Source of the DNA: Rhizobium indicum
GTDB lineage: Bacteria; Pseudomonadota; Alphaproteobacteria; Rhizobiales; Rhizobiaceae
Length of the DNA stretch: 64,000 nt
Reading direction: 5' to 3'
NCBI RefSeq assembly: GCF_005862305.2
Contig: NZ_CP054021.1
Location: 2,480,001 to 2,544,000 of the forward strand
Of the stretch, positions 24,812 to 35,154 are shown in pieces. The translations under genes and the position numbers were made by a program. Under the pieces are notes generated by a model. That model had not been told where the DNA came from and searched no databases. It was given only the letters and a program-made list of their open reading frames with translations. Every line of letters begins with the position of its first letter. Within the stretch, counting starts at the first letter, position 1.

Positions 24812-26200
24812 ATGACCGATATCAATCAGGTGCTTGAGCGCGCGGATCAGAACCTTCCATCGAGCCTCGAAAAGCTGTTCGAGCTTCTGCGCATCCAATC
24901 GATTTCCACCGATCCCGCCTATAAAGCCGAATGCCGGAAGGCCGCCGAATGGCTCGTCGCCTATCTCGGGACGCTCGGCTTTACGGCCTCGCTGCGCGAT
25001 ACGCCTGGCCATCCGATGGTGGTCGCCCACCATGCCGGCGCTTCCGCCGATGCGCCGCATGTTCTCTTCTACGGCCATTACGATGTTCAGCCGGTCGATC
25101 CGATCGAGCTCTGGGAAAACGACCCGTTCGAGCCATCGATCAAGGATGTCGGCGAGGGCCGCAAGATCCTGACCGGCCGCGGCACCTCCGACGACAAGGG
25201 CCAGTTGATGACCTTCGTCGAGGCTTGCCGCGCCTATAAGGAGATCAACGGCGCGCTTCCCTGCCGCATCACCATCCTCTTCGAGGGCGAGGAGGAATCC
25301 GGCTCGCCGTCCCTGAAGCCCTTCCTCGAAGCCAATACCGCCGAGCTCAAGGCCGATTATGCGCTGGTCTGCGATACCGGCATGTGGGACCGCAACACGC
25401 CGGCGATCGCCGCGGCGCTGCGCGGCCTCGTCGGCGAGGAAGTGATCGTGACGGCCGCCGACCGTGACCTGCATTCCGGTCTCTTCGGCGGCGCGGCCGC
25501 CAATCCGATCCACATTCTCGTCGAGGCTCTTGCCGGCCTGCATGACGAGACGGGCCGCATCACGCTTGACGGCTTCTATGATGGCGTCGAGGAAACGCCT
25601 GACAACATCAAGGCCTCATGGGAGACGCTCGGCAAGACCGCGGAGAGCTTCCTCGGCGAAGTCGGCCTTTCCATTCCATCGGGTGAAAAAGGCCGCTCGG
25701 TGCTGGAACTCACCTGGGCGCGGCCGACCGCCGAAATCAACGGCATCTGGGGCGGATATACCGGCGAAGGCTTCAAGACGGTGATCGCCGCCAAGGCTTC
25801 GGCGAAGGTTTCGTTCCGGCTTGTCGGAACGCAGGATCCGGCGGCCATCCGCGAGGCTTTCCGCAGCTATATCAGTGCGAAGATTCCCGCTGATTGCTCG
25901 GTCGAGTTCCATCCGCATGGCGGCTCGCCGGCGATTCATCTTTCCTATGATTCGCCTGTTCTCACCAAGGCGAAGAACGCGCTTTCCGACGAGTGGCCGA
26001 AGCCCGCCATCGTCATCGGCATGGGTGGGTCGATCCCGATCGTCGGAGATTTCCAGAAGATGCTCGGCATGGAATCGCTGCTCGTCGGCTTCGGCCTCAG
26101 CGACGATCGCATCCACTCTCCGAACGAGAAATACGAGCTCGTCTCCTACCACAAGGGCATTCGCTCCTGGGTGCGGATACTTCGGGCGCTCGCTGCCTGA
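24812..26200 (+). CDS. M20-family zinc peptidase (dipeptidase)
   Basis: A 462-residue cytoplasmic metallopeptidase of the ArgE/DapE/ACY1/CPG2 group. Metal-binding motifs are in order: YGHYDVQPVDP near residue 85, GRGTSDDKGQ near 122 with the bridging aspartate, EGEEESGS near 157 with the catalytic glutamate, and a late histidine in DDRIHSPNE. A dimerisation domain lies between. It is most like the bacterial members annotated as dipeptidases; the substrate is unknown. The start at 24812 follows AAGAGGAGTCG; open frame upstream lacks such a site. A terminator follows at 26254. Confidence 0.93.
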   Translation: MTDINQVLERADQNLPSSLEKLFELLRIQSISTDPAYKAECRKAAEWLVAYLGTLGFTASLRDTPGHPMVVAHHAGASADAPHVLFYGHYDVQPVDPIELWENDPFEPSIKDVGEGRKILTGRGTSDDKGQLMTFVEACRAYKEINGALPCRITILFEGEEESGSPSLKPFLEANTAELKADYALVCDTGMWDRNTPAIAAALRGLVGEEVIVTAADRDLHSGLFGGAAANPIHILVEALAGLHDETGRITLDGFYDGVEETPDNIKASWETLGKTAESFLGEVGLSIPSGEKGRSVLELTWARPTAEINGIWGGYTGEGFKTVIAAKASAKVSFRLVGTQDPAAIREAFRSYISAKIPADCSVEFHPHGGSPAIHLSYDSPVLTKAKNALSDEWPKPAIVIGMGGSIPIVGDFQKMLGMESLLVGFGLSDDRIHSPNEKYELVSYHKGIRSWVRILRALAA

Positions 26201-26253
26201 AGGAAAAGGCGCGGCTTCCATCAAGCTGCGCCACGCAAAGTCGCGACAAACAA

Positions 26254-26277
26254 AAAGGCCGGTTCGACCCGGCCTTT
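26254..26277 (+). terminator. Terminator after the M20 peptidase gene
   Basis: Nine-bp stem AAAGGCCGG / CCGGCCTTT with loop TTCGAC, 53 bases after the stop codon. The T run is only three residues long. Confidence 0.75.
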
Positions 26278-26356
26278 CGTCATCCGCTCATCTCAGTGCC
26301 AGTTCATCCGTGGTCAAGGAGCAAGCAGGTATTGCAGTGAGACTGCCGCCGAAAGG

Positions 26357-26372
26357 TTAACGAACCGTTAAC
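26357..26372. promoter_or_regulatory. CtrA-type site, TTAA-N7-TTAAC
   Basis: TTAA-CGAACCG-TTAAC matches the full alphaproteobacterial CtrA recognition pattern TTAA-N7-TTAAC. It lies 225 bases before the SH3 gene at 26598 in a 397-base gap that has no other visible function apart from the peptidase terminator. One match in a 64-kb window could occur by chance. Confidence 0.45.
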
Positions 26373-26597
26373 AGTACCGGCCTTGCCGGAAGCACCATCG
26401 CGGCTCCAAGGCGCGGACAGACATTTCGCCGTTCAAGCTGCGTTCATCGCGAACGACATATAAGCCATTGAAAGATAAGACGAATGATGACGCCCTGACA
26501 GCTGCGGGCGATCGCTCTGTCTTTTGTTTCAATGGCATATGCCAAGGAAACGCGGCCAAGCGCTGCCTGAAAAACGTGCCAACAAGGACTGAGAAGC

Positions 26598-27266
26598 GTG
26601 AAAAATCTCTTTGTTAAAATCGCAGCCGCCGGCATGCTTATGCTGGCGCCCGCCATAGCGCAGGCCGCCGAGGGCTACTCGACGGCGAACGTCAACATGC
26701 GTGCCGGTCCGAGCACCCGATATCCTGCCGTCGCCGTCATCCCCGCCGGTTCTTCCGTCGAGATCCGCGGATGCCTTTCCGAGGTCAATTGGTGCGACGT
26801 CGAATTCTACGGCGGCCGCGGCTGGGTTTCCGGCCAGTATGTGCAGGCCCTCTACCAACAGCGCCGCGTCTATGTCGGCCCGCAATATTACCGTCCGCTC
26901 GGCATTCCGATGATTCGCTTCAGCGTCGACAATTATTGGGACCGCTATTACCGCAACCGTGATTTCTATCGCGACCGTGACCGCTGGAGCCGCGGCCCGG
27001 ATTATTACTACCGCGACCGCGACAATCGGGATCGCGACCGCGATCGGGATAACCGGGATCGCGACCGTAACTGGCGCGAGCGGGATGGCGACCGAGATGG
27101 GCGCGACCGCGATCGTGACTGGCGCGACGACAATCAAAGGGACGATCGGCAAAGGGACGATCGGCAAAGAGGTGAACGGCAGAGGGACGACCGGAGAGGC
27201 GATGATCGCAGGCCGGACCGCAGGAATTTTGATTGCCGCCCCGGCGATCCCTCTTGCGACGAATGA
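26598..27266 (+). CDS. Secreted SH3-domain protein with Arg/Asp-rich tail
   Basis: A 222-residue exported protein. It has a signal peptide (VKIAAAGMLMLAPAIAQAAE, cleavage after about residue 24), one bacterial SH3 domain (about 25-90, STANVNMRAGPSTRYPAV, WCDVEFYGGRGWVSGQYV) that in this family often binds peptidoglycan or peptides, and then an about 110-residue tail made almost only of R, D, N, W and Y, with repeats of the form (R/N)DRD. The final CRPGDPSCDE has a cysteine pair. The start is GTG 26598 preceded by AAGGA. The tail is extremely hydrophilic and probably unfolded. Function unknown. Confidence 0.88.
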   Translation: MKNLFVKIAAAGMLMLAPAIAQAAEGYSTANVNMRAGPSTRYPAVAVIPAGSSVEIRGCLSEVNWCDVEFYGGRGWVSGQYVQALYQQRRVYVGPQYYRPLGIPMIRFSVDNYWDRYYRNRDFYRDRDRWSRGPDYYYRDRDNRDRDRDRDNRDRDRNWRERDGDRDGRDRDRDWRDDNQRDDRQRDDRQRGERQRDDRRGDDRRPDRRNFDCRPGDPSCDE

Positions 27267-27325
27267 AACAGAAAGGGACGCAGCGACGTCCTCTTCCGAG
27301 GCTTGAAGCCAAGGGAAAACGCCCA

Positions 27326-27445
27326 AGAAAAAGCCCGGCGCTCCCTTGGGAGGGATGCACCGGGCCTGATGTCGATCGGCACGCGTTGAGGGGAGACGGC
27401 CGATCATTCGCGGGACGTGAGGGGCTGTCCCGCTTCTTCATAAAC
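27326..27445 (-). ncRNA. Candidate minus-strand sRNA with three C/U-loop hairpins
   Basis: On the minus strand three hairpins follow each other and end in a U-rich terminator. 5' hairpin: arms at 27427-27433 and 27410-27416 (GCGGGAC/GTCCCGC), loop AGCCCCUCAC. Middle: arms at 27399-27405 and 27374-27380 (GATCGGC/GCCGATC), loop with CUCCCCUC. 3' hairpin: CCGGGC arms at 27333-27338 and 27360-27365, containing UCCCUCCC, followed by GCUUUUUCUU. No gene on this strand explains the terminator. Three short hairpins with anti-Shine-Dalgarno loops are the pattern of rhizobial trans-sRNAs such as the alpha-r14 family. I could not find a convincing promoter, so the 5' end is approximate. Confidence 0.6.
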
Positions 27446-27469
27446 AATCGCGAAGCCTATTGGTTCCGC

Positions 27470-27575
27470 CTGCCGCATAATTCCTTGAAGCAGAACCGAT
27501 TTGAGGAAACACTCTGCGGCAATTCAATGTGTTACAGCCTCTTTTATGTCTCTCGAAAAGACGCGCGGCGCGGCA
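27470..27575. repeat. Mosaic repeat family B, copy 3 (diverged)
   Basis: Aligns along its whole length with the element at 41209-41314 (GCATAATTCCTTGAAGCAG, GCAATTCAATGTGTTACAGC, GAAAAGACGCGCGGCGC) but with many changes that spoil the stems. It lies just upstream of the minus-strand sRNA candidate. The rest of the 27267-27808 gap, 27576-27808, shows nothing I can support. Confidence 0.75.
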
Positions 27576-27808
27576 ATCTACGTCGTATAGCACGTAACTC
27601 ACGCCACGCACTTCGGGCCTTTGTTTTCACGACGCATGCCGCTTTGCCGGCGAGCGCAAGACAGGAGCCGCGGGGGAAGCATCGATCCTCGAAAGCGATC
27701 ACCGACAATTTGACGTGAAGCCATCGCGAGGCACTTGTTTTGCGAGATTCTTTATTGCAGTTTTGTGAAGTTGCGGATTGATTTTGATCCGTTCGAGGCT
27801 GGACCCTG

Positions 27809-28030
27809 ATGACACAAGACTACCTGGCTTTCTTCGGGCTTTTCGGCCCTCGGGCAGCCGCCACAGATGTTACCGTTTGGCATAAACACAACCCCATCCT
27901 GCCTGTGCGCCTCACCGATGGGGCGAGCCTCAACCCTTCCGGCCAGATCTGGCGCCGCTTTCATCTGGGCGAGTGGGAATATAAGCAGGACCCGGAAACG
28001 CTCGACGATTACGAAGCGCGCCAGTTTTGA
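27809..28030 (+). CDS. Small hypothetical protein, 73 residues
   Basis: An unrecognised soluble protein, rich in aromatic residues (WHKHNP, IWRRFHLGEWEY) and acidic at the C-terminus (DPETLDDYEARQF). No signal peptide or membrane segment. Codon use is like the neighbouring genes, and ATG 27809 follows a GAGG at a suitable distance. It is isolated between two repeat elements, so no context helps. An opposite-strand open frame covers the same region but has poor composition. Confidence 0.55.
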   Translation: MTQDYLAFFGLFGPRAAATDVTVWHKHNPILPVRLTDGASLNPSGQIWRRFHLGEWEYKQDPETLDDYEARQF

Positions 28031-28117
28031 AGACAAGCGGCGCGATCTGCTTTGCTTTCCATTATTAATACCCCGTTAAATCGCCGCATTTACAGTTCAG
28101 TCGGATGATCACGGCGG

Positions 28118-28173
28118 CACTCAAAGTGCTCCAGCGTCCTTTGTGCGTCTGAAAAGACGCGCGGCGCTGGAGA
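28118..28173. repeat. Mosaic repeat family B, copy 4 (second palindrome only)
   Basis: Contains CAAAGTGCTCCAGCGTCC and the stem GCGTCT-GAAA-AGACGC with the outer arms CTCCAGCG / CGCTGGAG. The first palindrome of the family is missing. It lies 62 bases before the penicillin-binding protein gene. Confidence 0.85.
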
Positions 28174-28234
28174 AGAGCACCGTTATGCGAAGTTGGCTTC
28201 GCGATCGAACATGGGGTGTGACCGGTCCGCGATG

Positions 28235-30568
28235 GCAGGCAGAGGCAGATCAGGCGACAGAATAGAGCCCTCCTTCAGCGGCCGTCCGGCACGCGACGAT
28301 GACGAATTCTCGCTCGATGCCGACGACCGCATTGCCGGAGGCCGATCCCCGCGGCGCGGCGGCTCGAAACCCCCGCCGCAGCGCCCGGCCCCCCGGCGGC
28401 GGCGCGAGCCGACGGAGCGTGAAAGCGGCGGGTTTTTCGGCTTCATGCGCCGCGTGATCTACTGGTGCATCGTGCTTTTCATCTGGGCAGGCATCGGCGT
28501 TGCCGGGCTCGTGGTCTATTATGGTTCGCGCATGCCGAGCGCCAGCACATGGGCGATCCCAGAGCGGCCGCCGAACGTCAAGATCACCGCCGTCGACGGT
28601 AGCGTCATCGCCAATCGCGGCGCCACCGGCGGCGAGGCGCTGTCGCTCGAAAACATGTCGCCCTATATTCCGGAAGCCGTCATCGCCATCGAGGATCGGC
28701 GTTTCTATTCGCATTTCGGCGTCGATCCGCTCGGCCTCGGCCGGGCGATCGTGACCAATCTCACGGCTGGCCACATGGTCCAGGGTGGCTCGACGCTGAC
28801 GCAGCAGCTTGCCAAGAACCTCTTCCTCTCCCCCGAGAGAACGCTGGAACGCAAGGTGCAGGAGGTGCTGCTGTCGCTCTGGCTGGAGCAGAAATACACC
28901 AAGGACCAGATCCTTGCCATGTATCTCAACCGGGTGTTCTTCGGATCGAACGCCTATGGCGTCGAGGCAGCCTCGCGTCGCTACTTCAACAAATCGGCGC
29001 GTGACGTAAACCTCGGCGAGGCCGCTGTGCTGGCCGGCCTGCTCAAGGCGCCGTCGCGGCTTTCGCCGGCCCGCGATGCGGAAGCGGCGAATGCACGCGC
29101 CCAGCTCGTGCTCGCGGCAATGCGCGAACAGGGTTTCATCACCGATTCCGAGGTCAAAACGGCGATGTCGCAGACCCCGGCTTCAGCCAAGAGCTACTGG
29201 TCCGGCGCCGGGCACTATGTCGCCGACATGGTGATGGACCAGTTGCCAAGCCTGATCGGCGACGTCAAGGAGGACGTCATCGTCGATACGACCATCGACA
29301 AGTCGCTGGAAAAGAAGGCCGAGCAATCGCTGGTCGACGTACTCGACAAGGAGGGCGGCAAGCTCGACGCCTCGCAGGCGGCCCTCGTCTCGATCGACGG
29401 CACCGGCGCGATCCGAGCGCTCGTCGGCGGCAGGGATTATGCGACGAGCCAGTTTAACCGCGCCGTCAAGGCCAAACGCCAGCCGGGCTCCTCGTTCAAG
29501 CCCTTCGTCTATGCCGCCGCACTCGAGAAGGGGCTGACGCCCTATTCGGTGTTCAACGACGCGCCGATCCGGATCGGCGACTGGACGCCCGAAAATTACG
29601 AGAAGAAATACAATGGCGAAGTGACGCTGGCGACCGCGCTTGCCAAGTCGCTGAACACGGTGGCCGCCCAGCTGGTGATGTATGACGGGCCGGATCAGGT
29701 GATCAAGCTTGCCCACCGGCTCGGCATCGAAAGCGAGCTGCAGCCGAACGCCTCGATCGCGCTCGGCACGTCCGAGGTGTCGCTGATGGAACTCACCGCC
29801 TCCTATGCCGCCTTCATGAACGGCGGCTACAAGGCGACGCCGCACGTCATCCGCCGGGTGACGACGGCCGAAGGCAAGGTTCTCTACGAAAATACCTATG
29901 ACAGCCCGCCGCGCGTGCTGTCCGAGCAGATCGTCGCCCAGATGGATGCGATGATGATGGGCGTCATCGACAACGGCACCGGCAAGAGCGCCAAGATCCC
30001 CGGCTGGCAGGCGGCGGGAAAGACCGGCACGACGCAGAATTCGCGCGACGCGCTCTTCGTCGGCTTCACCAGCAACCTGACCACCGGGGTCTGGTTCGGC
30101 AATGACGACGGCAAGCCGATGAAGAAGGTGACCGGCGGCGGCTTGCCCGCCAAGGCCTGGAAGGAATTCATGATCGCCGCCCACAAGGGTCTTTCGCCGG
30201 CACCGCTCTTCGGCAACGGCCAGTTGATCGCCGATCCGAACAATGGTCAGCCGATGGCTGAGGCACCGGGTAATGGGCAGTCGGGCAGCGGACAACCGAT
30301 GACGGCCGAGGCGCCGCCATCGACGATCGGCGGCATTATTTCCGGCGTCTTCGGCGGCAACGACAACGCAAACCGCTATCCGCAAGCGCCTGTCCGGCAG
30401 CAGGCGGCGACCTCCGGCAGCGGCCCGGTTCCGCCCTCAGACATTGCCGAAGGCGGCGGTTCTGGCTATGAGGGCATGGTGCCGCCCGGCGATGTCGGGG
30501 GTGCGCAGACCACCTCTTCCGTCCAGCCGCGGCGCACGACGCTGCTCGATCTGATCATGGGCCAGTGA
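28235..30568 (+). CDS. Class A penicillin-binding protein (PBP1A type)
   Basis: A bifunctional peptidoglycan synthase anchored in the inner membrane. After a basic, proline-rich cytoplasmic tail comes one membrane helix (VIYWCIVLFIWAGIGVAGLVVYY), the GT51 glycosyltransferase domain with AIEDRRFYSHFGVD and GGSTLTQQLAKN, and the transpeptidase with S-x-x-K in GSSFKPF, S-x-N in KSLNTV and KTGTT. The C-terminal about 120 residues are a Gly/Pro/Gln-rich low-complexity tail. ATG 28235 gives 777 residues; ATG 28211 and TTG 28193 in the same frame are alternatives and none has a clear ribosome site. Confidence 0.92.
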   Translation, partial: AGRGRSGDRIEPSFSGRPARDDDEFSLDADDRIAGGRSPRRGGSKPPPQRPAPRRRREPTERESGGFFGFMRRVIYWCIVLFIWAGIGVAGLVVYYGSRMPSASTWAIPERPPNVKITAVDGSVIANRGATGGEALSLENMSPYIPEAVIAIEDRRFYSHFGVDPLGLGRAIVTNLTAGHMVQGGSTLTQQLAKNLFLSPERTLERKVQEVLLSLWLEQKYTKDQILAMYLNRVFFGSNAYGVEAASRRYFNKSARDVNLGEAAVLAGLLKAPSRLSPARDAEAANARAQLVLAAMREQGFITDSEVKTAMSQTPASAKSYWSGAGHYVADMVMDQLPSLIGDVKEDVIVDTTIDKSLEKKAEQSLVDVLDKEGGKLDASQAALVSIDGTGAIRALVGGRDYATSQFNRAVKAKRQPGSSFKPFVYAAALEKGLTPYSVFNDAPIRIGDWTPENYEKKYNGEVTLATALAKSLNTVAAQLVMYDGPDQVIKLAHRLGIESELQPNASIALGTSEVSLMELTASYAAFMNGGYKATPHVIRRVTTAEGKVLYENTYDSPPRVLSEQIVAQMDAMMMGVIDNGTGKSAKIPGWQAAGKTGTTQNSRDALFVGFTSNLTTGVWFGNDDGKPMKKVTGGGLPAKAWKEFMIAAHKGLSPAPLFGNGQLIADPNNGQPMAEAPGNGQSGSGQPMTAEAPPSTIGGIISGVFGGNDNANRYPQAPVRQQAATSGSGPVPPSDIAEGGGSGYEGMVPPGDVGGAQTTSSVQPRRTTLLDLIMGQ

Positions 30569-30600
30569 GACCTTTGCTGCATGTCCTACACAAGCCCGAT

Positions 30601-30707
30601 GCTCTAAAGCGCGTCGCGATCTTTCAGAGTCGCTCCTCGCGCTTCAGGTCTTTGTTTTACGCATGTCGTTGTCGCAAAACGGCTGCGCAGTTTTGCGCGA
30701 CATGCCC
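30601..30707. repeat. Mosaic repeat family A, copy 3
   Basis: Starts 33 bases after the PBP stop. Same two-part structure as the copy at 18073: CTCTAAAGCGCGTCG hairpin, then arms GCATGTCG (30661-30668) and CGACATGC (30698-30705). The core differs at three places from the other copies. The remainder of the gap to dnaK holds the heat-shock promoter. Confidence 0.88.
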
Positions 30708-30809
30708 GAAAAAATGGCCGCTTTCCGGACATGGGGCGACCTCTTTCCCGGCTACTGTAAAAATTGAACGCAACACATTCGTTTTGCTGGATTCCGGGGC
30801 ATTTCTCGC

Positions 30810-30838
30810 CTTGCAGTCCAGAAAACCGCTCCTTATAT
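30810..30838 (+). promoter_or_regulatory. RpoH (heat-shock) promoter of dnaK
   Basis: CTTG at 30810-30813 is followed after 18 bases by CTTATAT at 30832-30838, an exact match to the alphaproteobacterial heat-shock consensus CTTG-N17/18-CYTATNT. It lies about 115 bases before dnaK. The leader contains a short perfect hairpin, CGCAATC/GATTGCG, at 30851-30866. Confidence 0.85.
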
Positions 30839-30952
30839 ACGCCGCATCACCGCAATCACGATTGCGTAATCTCAAGTAGACCCATCCCGTAAGGGGCTGT
30901 CAGGGAAATGCCTTCTCGGGGTTCCGACAGCTTGCTTCAAGGAGAGAATGAC

Positions 30953-32869
<1,917 letters not shown>

Positions 32870-32955
32870 TCCGCGACGGCGTGGTTATGCTTCAACACCT
32901 GATCCGGCTGCTCACCATGGCAGCCGGAAAATCCATTTCCGGGGTTTAATCCTTA

Positions 32956-34083
32956 ATGGCAAAAGCGGACTTTTACGAAACTCTGGGTGTAGCCAAGACG
33001 GCGGACGAGAAAGAGCTGAAAAGCGCCTTTCGCAAATTGGCGATGAAATTCCATCCGGACAAGAACCCGGATGACAAGGACGCCGAGCGGAAGTTCAAGG
33101 AAATCAACGAAGCCTACGAGATGCTCAAGGACCCGCAGAAGCGGGCGGCCTATGATCGCTATGGCCATGCGGCCTTCGAGCATGGCGGCATGGGCGGCGG
33201 TGGCGGCGGATTTGCCGGCGGCGGTTTCTCCGACATTTTCGAGGATATCTTCGGCGAGATGATGGGTGGAGGGCGCGCGCGCCAGCGCTCGTCAGGCGGC
33301 CGCGAACGTGGCGCCGATCTTCGCTACAACATGGAAATAACGCTGGAAGAGTCTTTCTCCGGCAAGACGGCGCAAATCCGCGTTCCGACGTCAATCACCT
33401 GCGACGTCTGTTCGGGTTCAGGCGCCAAGCCCGGCACGCAGCCGAAGAACTGCGGCACCTGCCAAGGAACGGGGCGCGTGCGCGCGGCACAGGGCTTCTT
33501 CTCGATCGAACGGACCTGCCCGACCTGCCACGGCCGCGGCCAGATCATTCCCGATCCGTGCCCGAAGTGCCACGGCCAGGGCCGGGTGACGGAAGAGCGT
33601 TCACTCTCGGTCAATATTCCCGCCGGCATCGAGGACGGCACCCGCATCCGCCTGCAGGGCGAAGGCGAGGCCGGCGCCCGCGGCGGACCGGCAGGCGACC
33701 TCTATATCTTCCTGTCAGTCAAACCGCATGAATTCTACCAGCGCGACGGAGCCGATCTCTATTGCGCCGTTCCGATCTCGATGACGACGGCCGCGCTCGG
33801 CGGCACCTTCGACGTGGCGACGCTCGACGGCACCAAATCGCGCGTTACCGTGCCCGAGGGCACCCAGGTCGGCAAACAGTTCCGCCTCAAGGGCAAGGGC
33901 ATGCCAGTGCTGCGTTCGGTGCAGACGGGCGACCTCTACATCCAGATCCAGATCGAGACGCCGCAAAAGCTCACCAAGCGCCAGCGTGAACTGCTTCAGG
34001 AATTCGAGCAGCTTTCCTCCAAGGAGAACAATCCGGAATCGACGGGCTTCTTTGCCCGCATGAAGGAATTCTTCGAAGGCTGA
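32956..34083 (+). CDS. dnaJ: Co-chaperone DnaJ (Hsp40)
   Basis: A type I J-protein of 375 residues that stimulates DnaK ATPase and delivers clients. The J domain has the obligatory HPD (FHPDKNPDD, residues 33-35). A Gly/Phe-rich linker follows ([15 protein letters not shown]), then four CxxCxGxG zinc motifs ([32 protein letters not shown]) and the C-terminal peptide-binding domains. All family landmarks are present. Confidence 0.98.
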   Translation: MAKADFYETLGVAKTADEKELKSAFRKLAMKFHPDKNPDDKDAERKFKEINEAYEMLKDPQKRAAYDRYGHAAFEHGGMGGGGGGFAGGGFSDIFEDIFGEMMGGGRARQRSSGGRERGADLRYNMEITLEESFSGKTAQIRVPTSITCDVCSGSGAKPGTQPKNCGTCQGTGRVRAAQGFFSIERTCPTCHGRGQIIPDPCPKCHGQGRVTEERSLSVNIPAGIEDGTRIRLQGEGEAGARGGPAGDLYIFLSVKPHEFYQRDGADLYCAVPISMTTAALGGTFDVATLDGTKSRVTVPEGTQVGKQFRLKGKGMPVLRSVQTGDLYIQIQIETPQKLTKRQRELLQEFEQLSSKENNPESTGFFARMKEFFEG

Positions 34084-34105
34084 GCCGCGATCGACATGCC
34101 CATTA

Positions 34106-34139
34106 CGAAAGCCGGGACGGAAACGTCTCCGGCTTTTTT
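34106..34139 (+). terminator. Terminator after dnaJ
   Basis: Stem AAAGCCGG-GACG paired with CGTC-T-CCGGCTTT around a GAAA loop, followed by a run of six T residues. It begins 23 bases after the dnaJ stop codon. Confidence 0.88.
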
Positions 34140-34291
34140 GTTTTAAGAATCCTGATTTGCGACATTCGCCGTCCATGCCGGCGAATCTGTCCCGGATCGA
34201 TACGGCAGCGGGCGGGACGACGACTTGCGTTAACGCAGCCAGATGATGCCGCTTGCAAGTTTTCCAAATGAATTCAGTCTCTGCCGTCAGT

Positions 34292-34366
34292 GCATGACCC
34301 CGGGAGCCGGAATCGATTTCGGGGTCATGCACCAAATCAAAGTGATAGAGCGTCCTTAGCGCTAGC
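34292..34366. repeat. Mosaic repeat family B, copy 5 (alternative stem)
   Basis: The arms GCATGACCCCG (34292-34302) and CGGGGTCATGC (34320-34330) form an 11-bp perfect stem around GGAATCGATTT, the same loop as the copy at 41209. It is followed by CAAAGTGATAGAGCGTCCTT, matching the joint and start of the second palindrome there. So this copy shares loop and joint but has different stem arms. Confidence 0.75.
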
Positions 34367-34394
34367 GGGAACAAACAAACCAAGGGTATCAGCC

Positions 34395-34595
34395 ATGGCG
34401 CCAGCCTTTTCATCTCAGTCCGAAGACGTCGACGTTCTCGCCGGCGCCATCTACACATGGTGCGCTGAGCGCAACATCAAGCTTCGCAGCCAGCAAGGCC
34501 TTTCCATTGCCAGCATCGCGATCGACCTCTATCATGCCGGCCACCAGACGCAGGACGATCTGCTGATGGCGCTGCACGAATGCGAGATTCACTGA
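34395..34595 (+). CDS. Small hypothetical protein, 66 residues
   Basis: Unrecognised soluble protein (MAPAFSSQSEDVDVLAGAIYTW...). It is likely all helical, with an acidic C-terminus, and has no signal or membrane segment. Codon use is typical of the region, and ATG 34395 follows AAGGG at a good distance. The frame is open upstream, but that part runs through a repeat element, so the shorter start is chosen. Confidence 0.6.
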   Translation: MAPAFSSQSEDVDVLAGAIYTWCAERNIKLRSQQGLSIASIAIDLYHAGHQTQDDLLMALHECEIH

Positions 34596-34754
34596 AGCGC
34601 GCGGCATCGAACCTCAATCAGGCGGTCTGCTTCCGGTCTTTGTCCTGATGCAGGTCATCCCCCCAATATTGCTGCACACCCGCAGGTGTCCGGAAATCAT
34701 CCAGACCTTGAATAGGTCGTGCTTTCCGTGGGAACCGTGATTGCTGCGCTGGAA

Positions 34755-35120
34755 TCAGGCGGTGGTTTCGGCCGCTTCGCCCGTCATGAGGGTGACGATG
34801 GTCTTGACCGCTTCCTTGCCTGCCGGTGAGTTCAGCTTGTCGTAGCTCAGCGCAAGCGCATAGGCGTCGGGGCTGAGTTCGACACGGCTGCCGAATGGCG
34901 ACATGCCGGCACCCTCGAAGAGAGCGGAGATCTCGACGTCGAGAAAAACCGCGATCTGATGCAGCTTGCTGGCGGAAACGCGGTTCGCCCCCTTTTCGTA
35001 TTTCTGGATTTGCTGGAAAGTCAGTCCGAGTGCTTCGCCAAGCTCGAGCTGAGAAACACGGCGAAGGGCGCGAAACTGTCTGACGTTGCGACCGACGATA
35101 ATATCAACCGGATCTGGCAC
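34755..35120 (-). CDS. XRE-family regulator, PraR-like
   Basis: A 121-residue Cro/C1-type DNA-binding protein. The helix-turn-helix covers about residues 10-65 ([45 protein letters not shown], in parts). The [15 protein letters not shown] segment is shared with the rhizobial regulators PraR/PhrR of quorum sensing and acid response, so this is a member of that group, perhaps a paralogue. The C-terminal half has no known domain. A perfect palindrome lies 20 bases before the start codon. Confidence 0.88.
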   Translation of the reverse strand: MPDPVDIIVGRNVRQFRALRRVSQLELGEALGLTFQQIQKYEKGANRVSASKLHQIAVFLDVEISALFEGAGMSPFGSRVELSPDAYALALSYDKLNSPAGKEAVKTIVTLMTGEAAETTA

Positions 35121-35139
35121 TTCATCACTCTCTTATACA

Positions 35140-35154
35140 TAAACGGTCCGTTTA
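35140..35154. promoter_or_regulatory. Palindrome upstream of the XRE gene, possible autoregulatory operator
   Basis: TAAACGG-T-CCGTTTA is a perfect 7-bp-arm palindrome with a one-base centre, 20 bases upstream of the start codon of the XRE gene. Size and place suit a Cro/C1-type dimer acting on its own gene. Inferred from position. Confidence 0.5.

Noticed and set aside
27000..27240. Tandem GACCGCGATCGG-type repeats, considered as a CRISPR or minisatellite
   Set aside because: Units are short, degenerate and in frame with the Arg/Asp tail of a gene; there are no spacers of constant length.
26920..27447. Minus-strand open frames opposite the Arg/Asp-rich SH3 gene
   Set aside because: They mirror the repetitive codons of the SH3 tail (proline/valine/isoleucine-rich translations). 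The plus-strand gene has a signal peptide and SH3 domain.
34618..34754. Minus-strand open stretch after the XRE gene (ending VQQYWGDDLHQDKDRKQTA)
   Set aside because: The composition looks protein-like, but there is no start codon before the last 18 codons, and the frame runs back into the XRE gene. Possible gene relic, not supportable as a gene.
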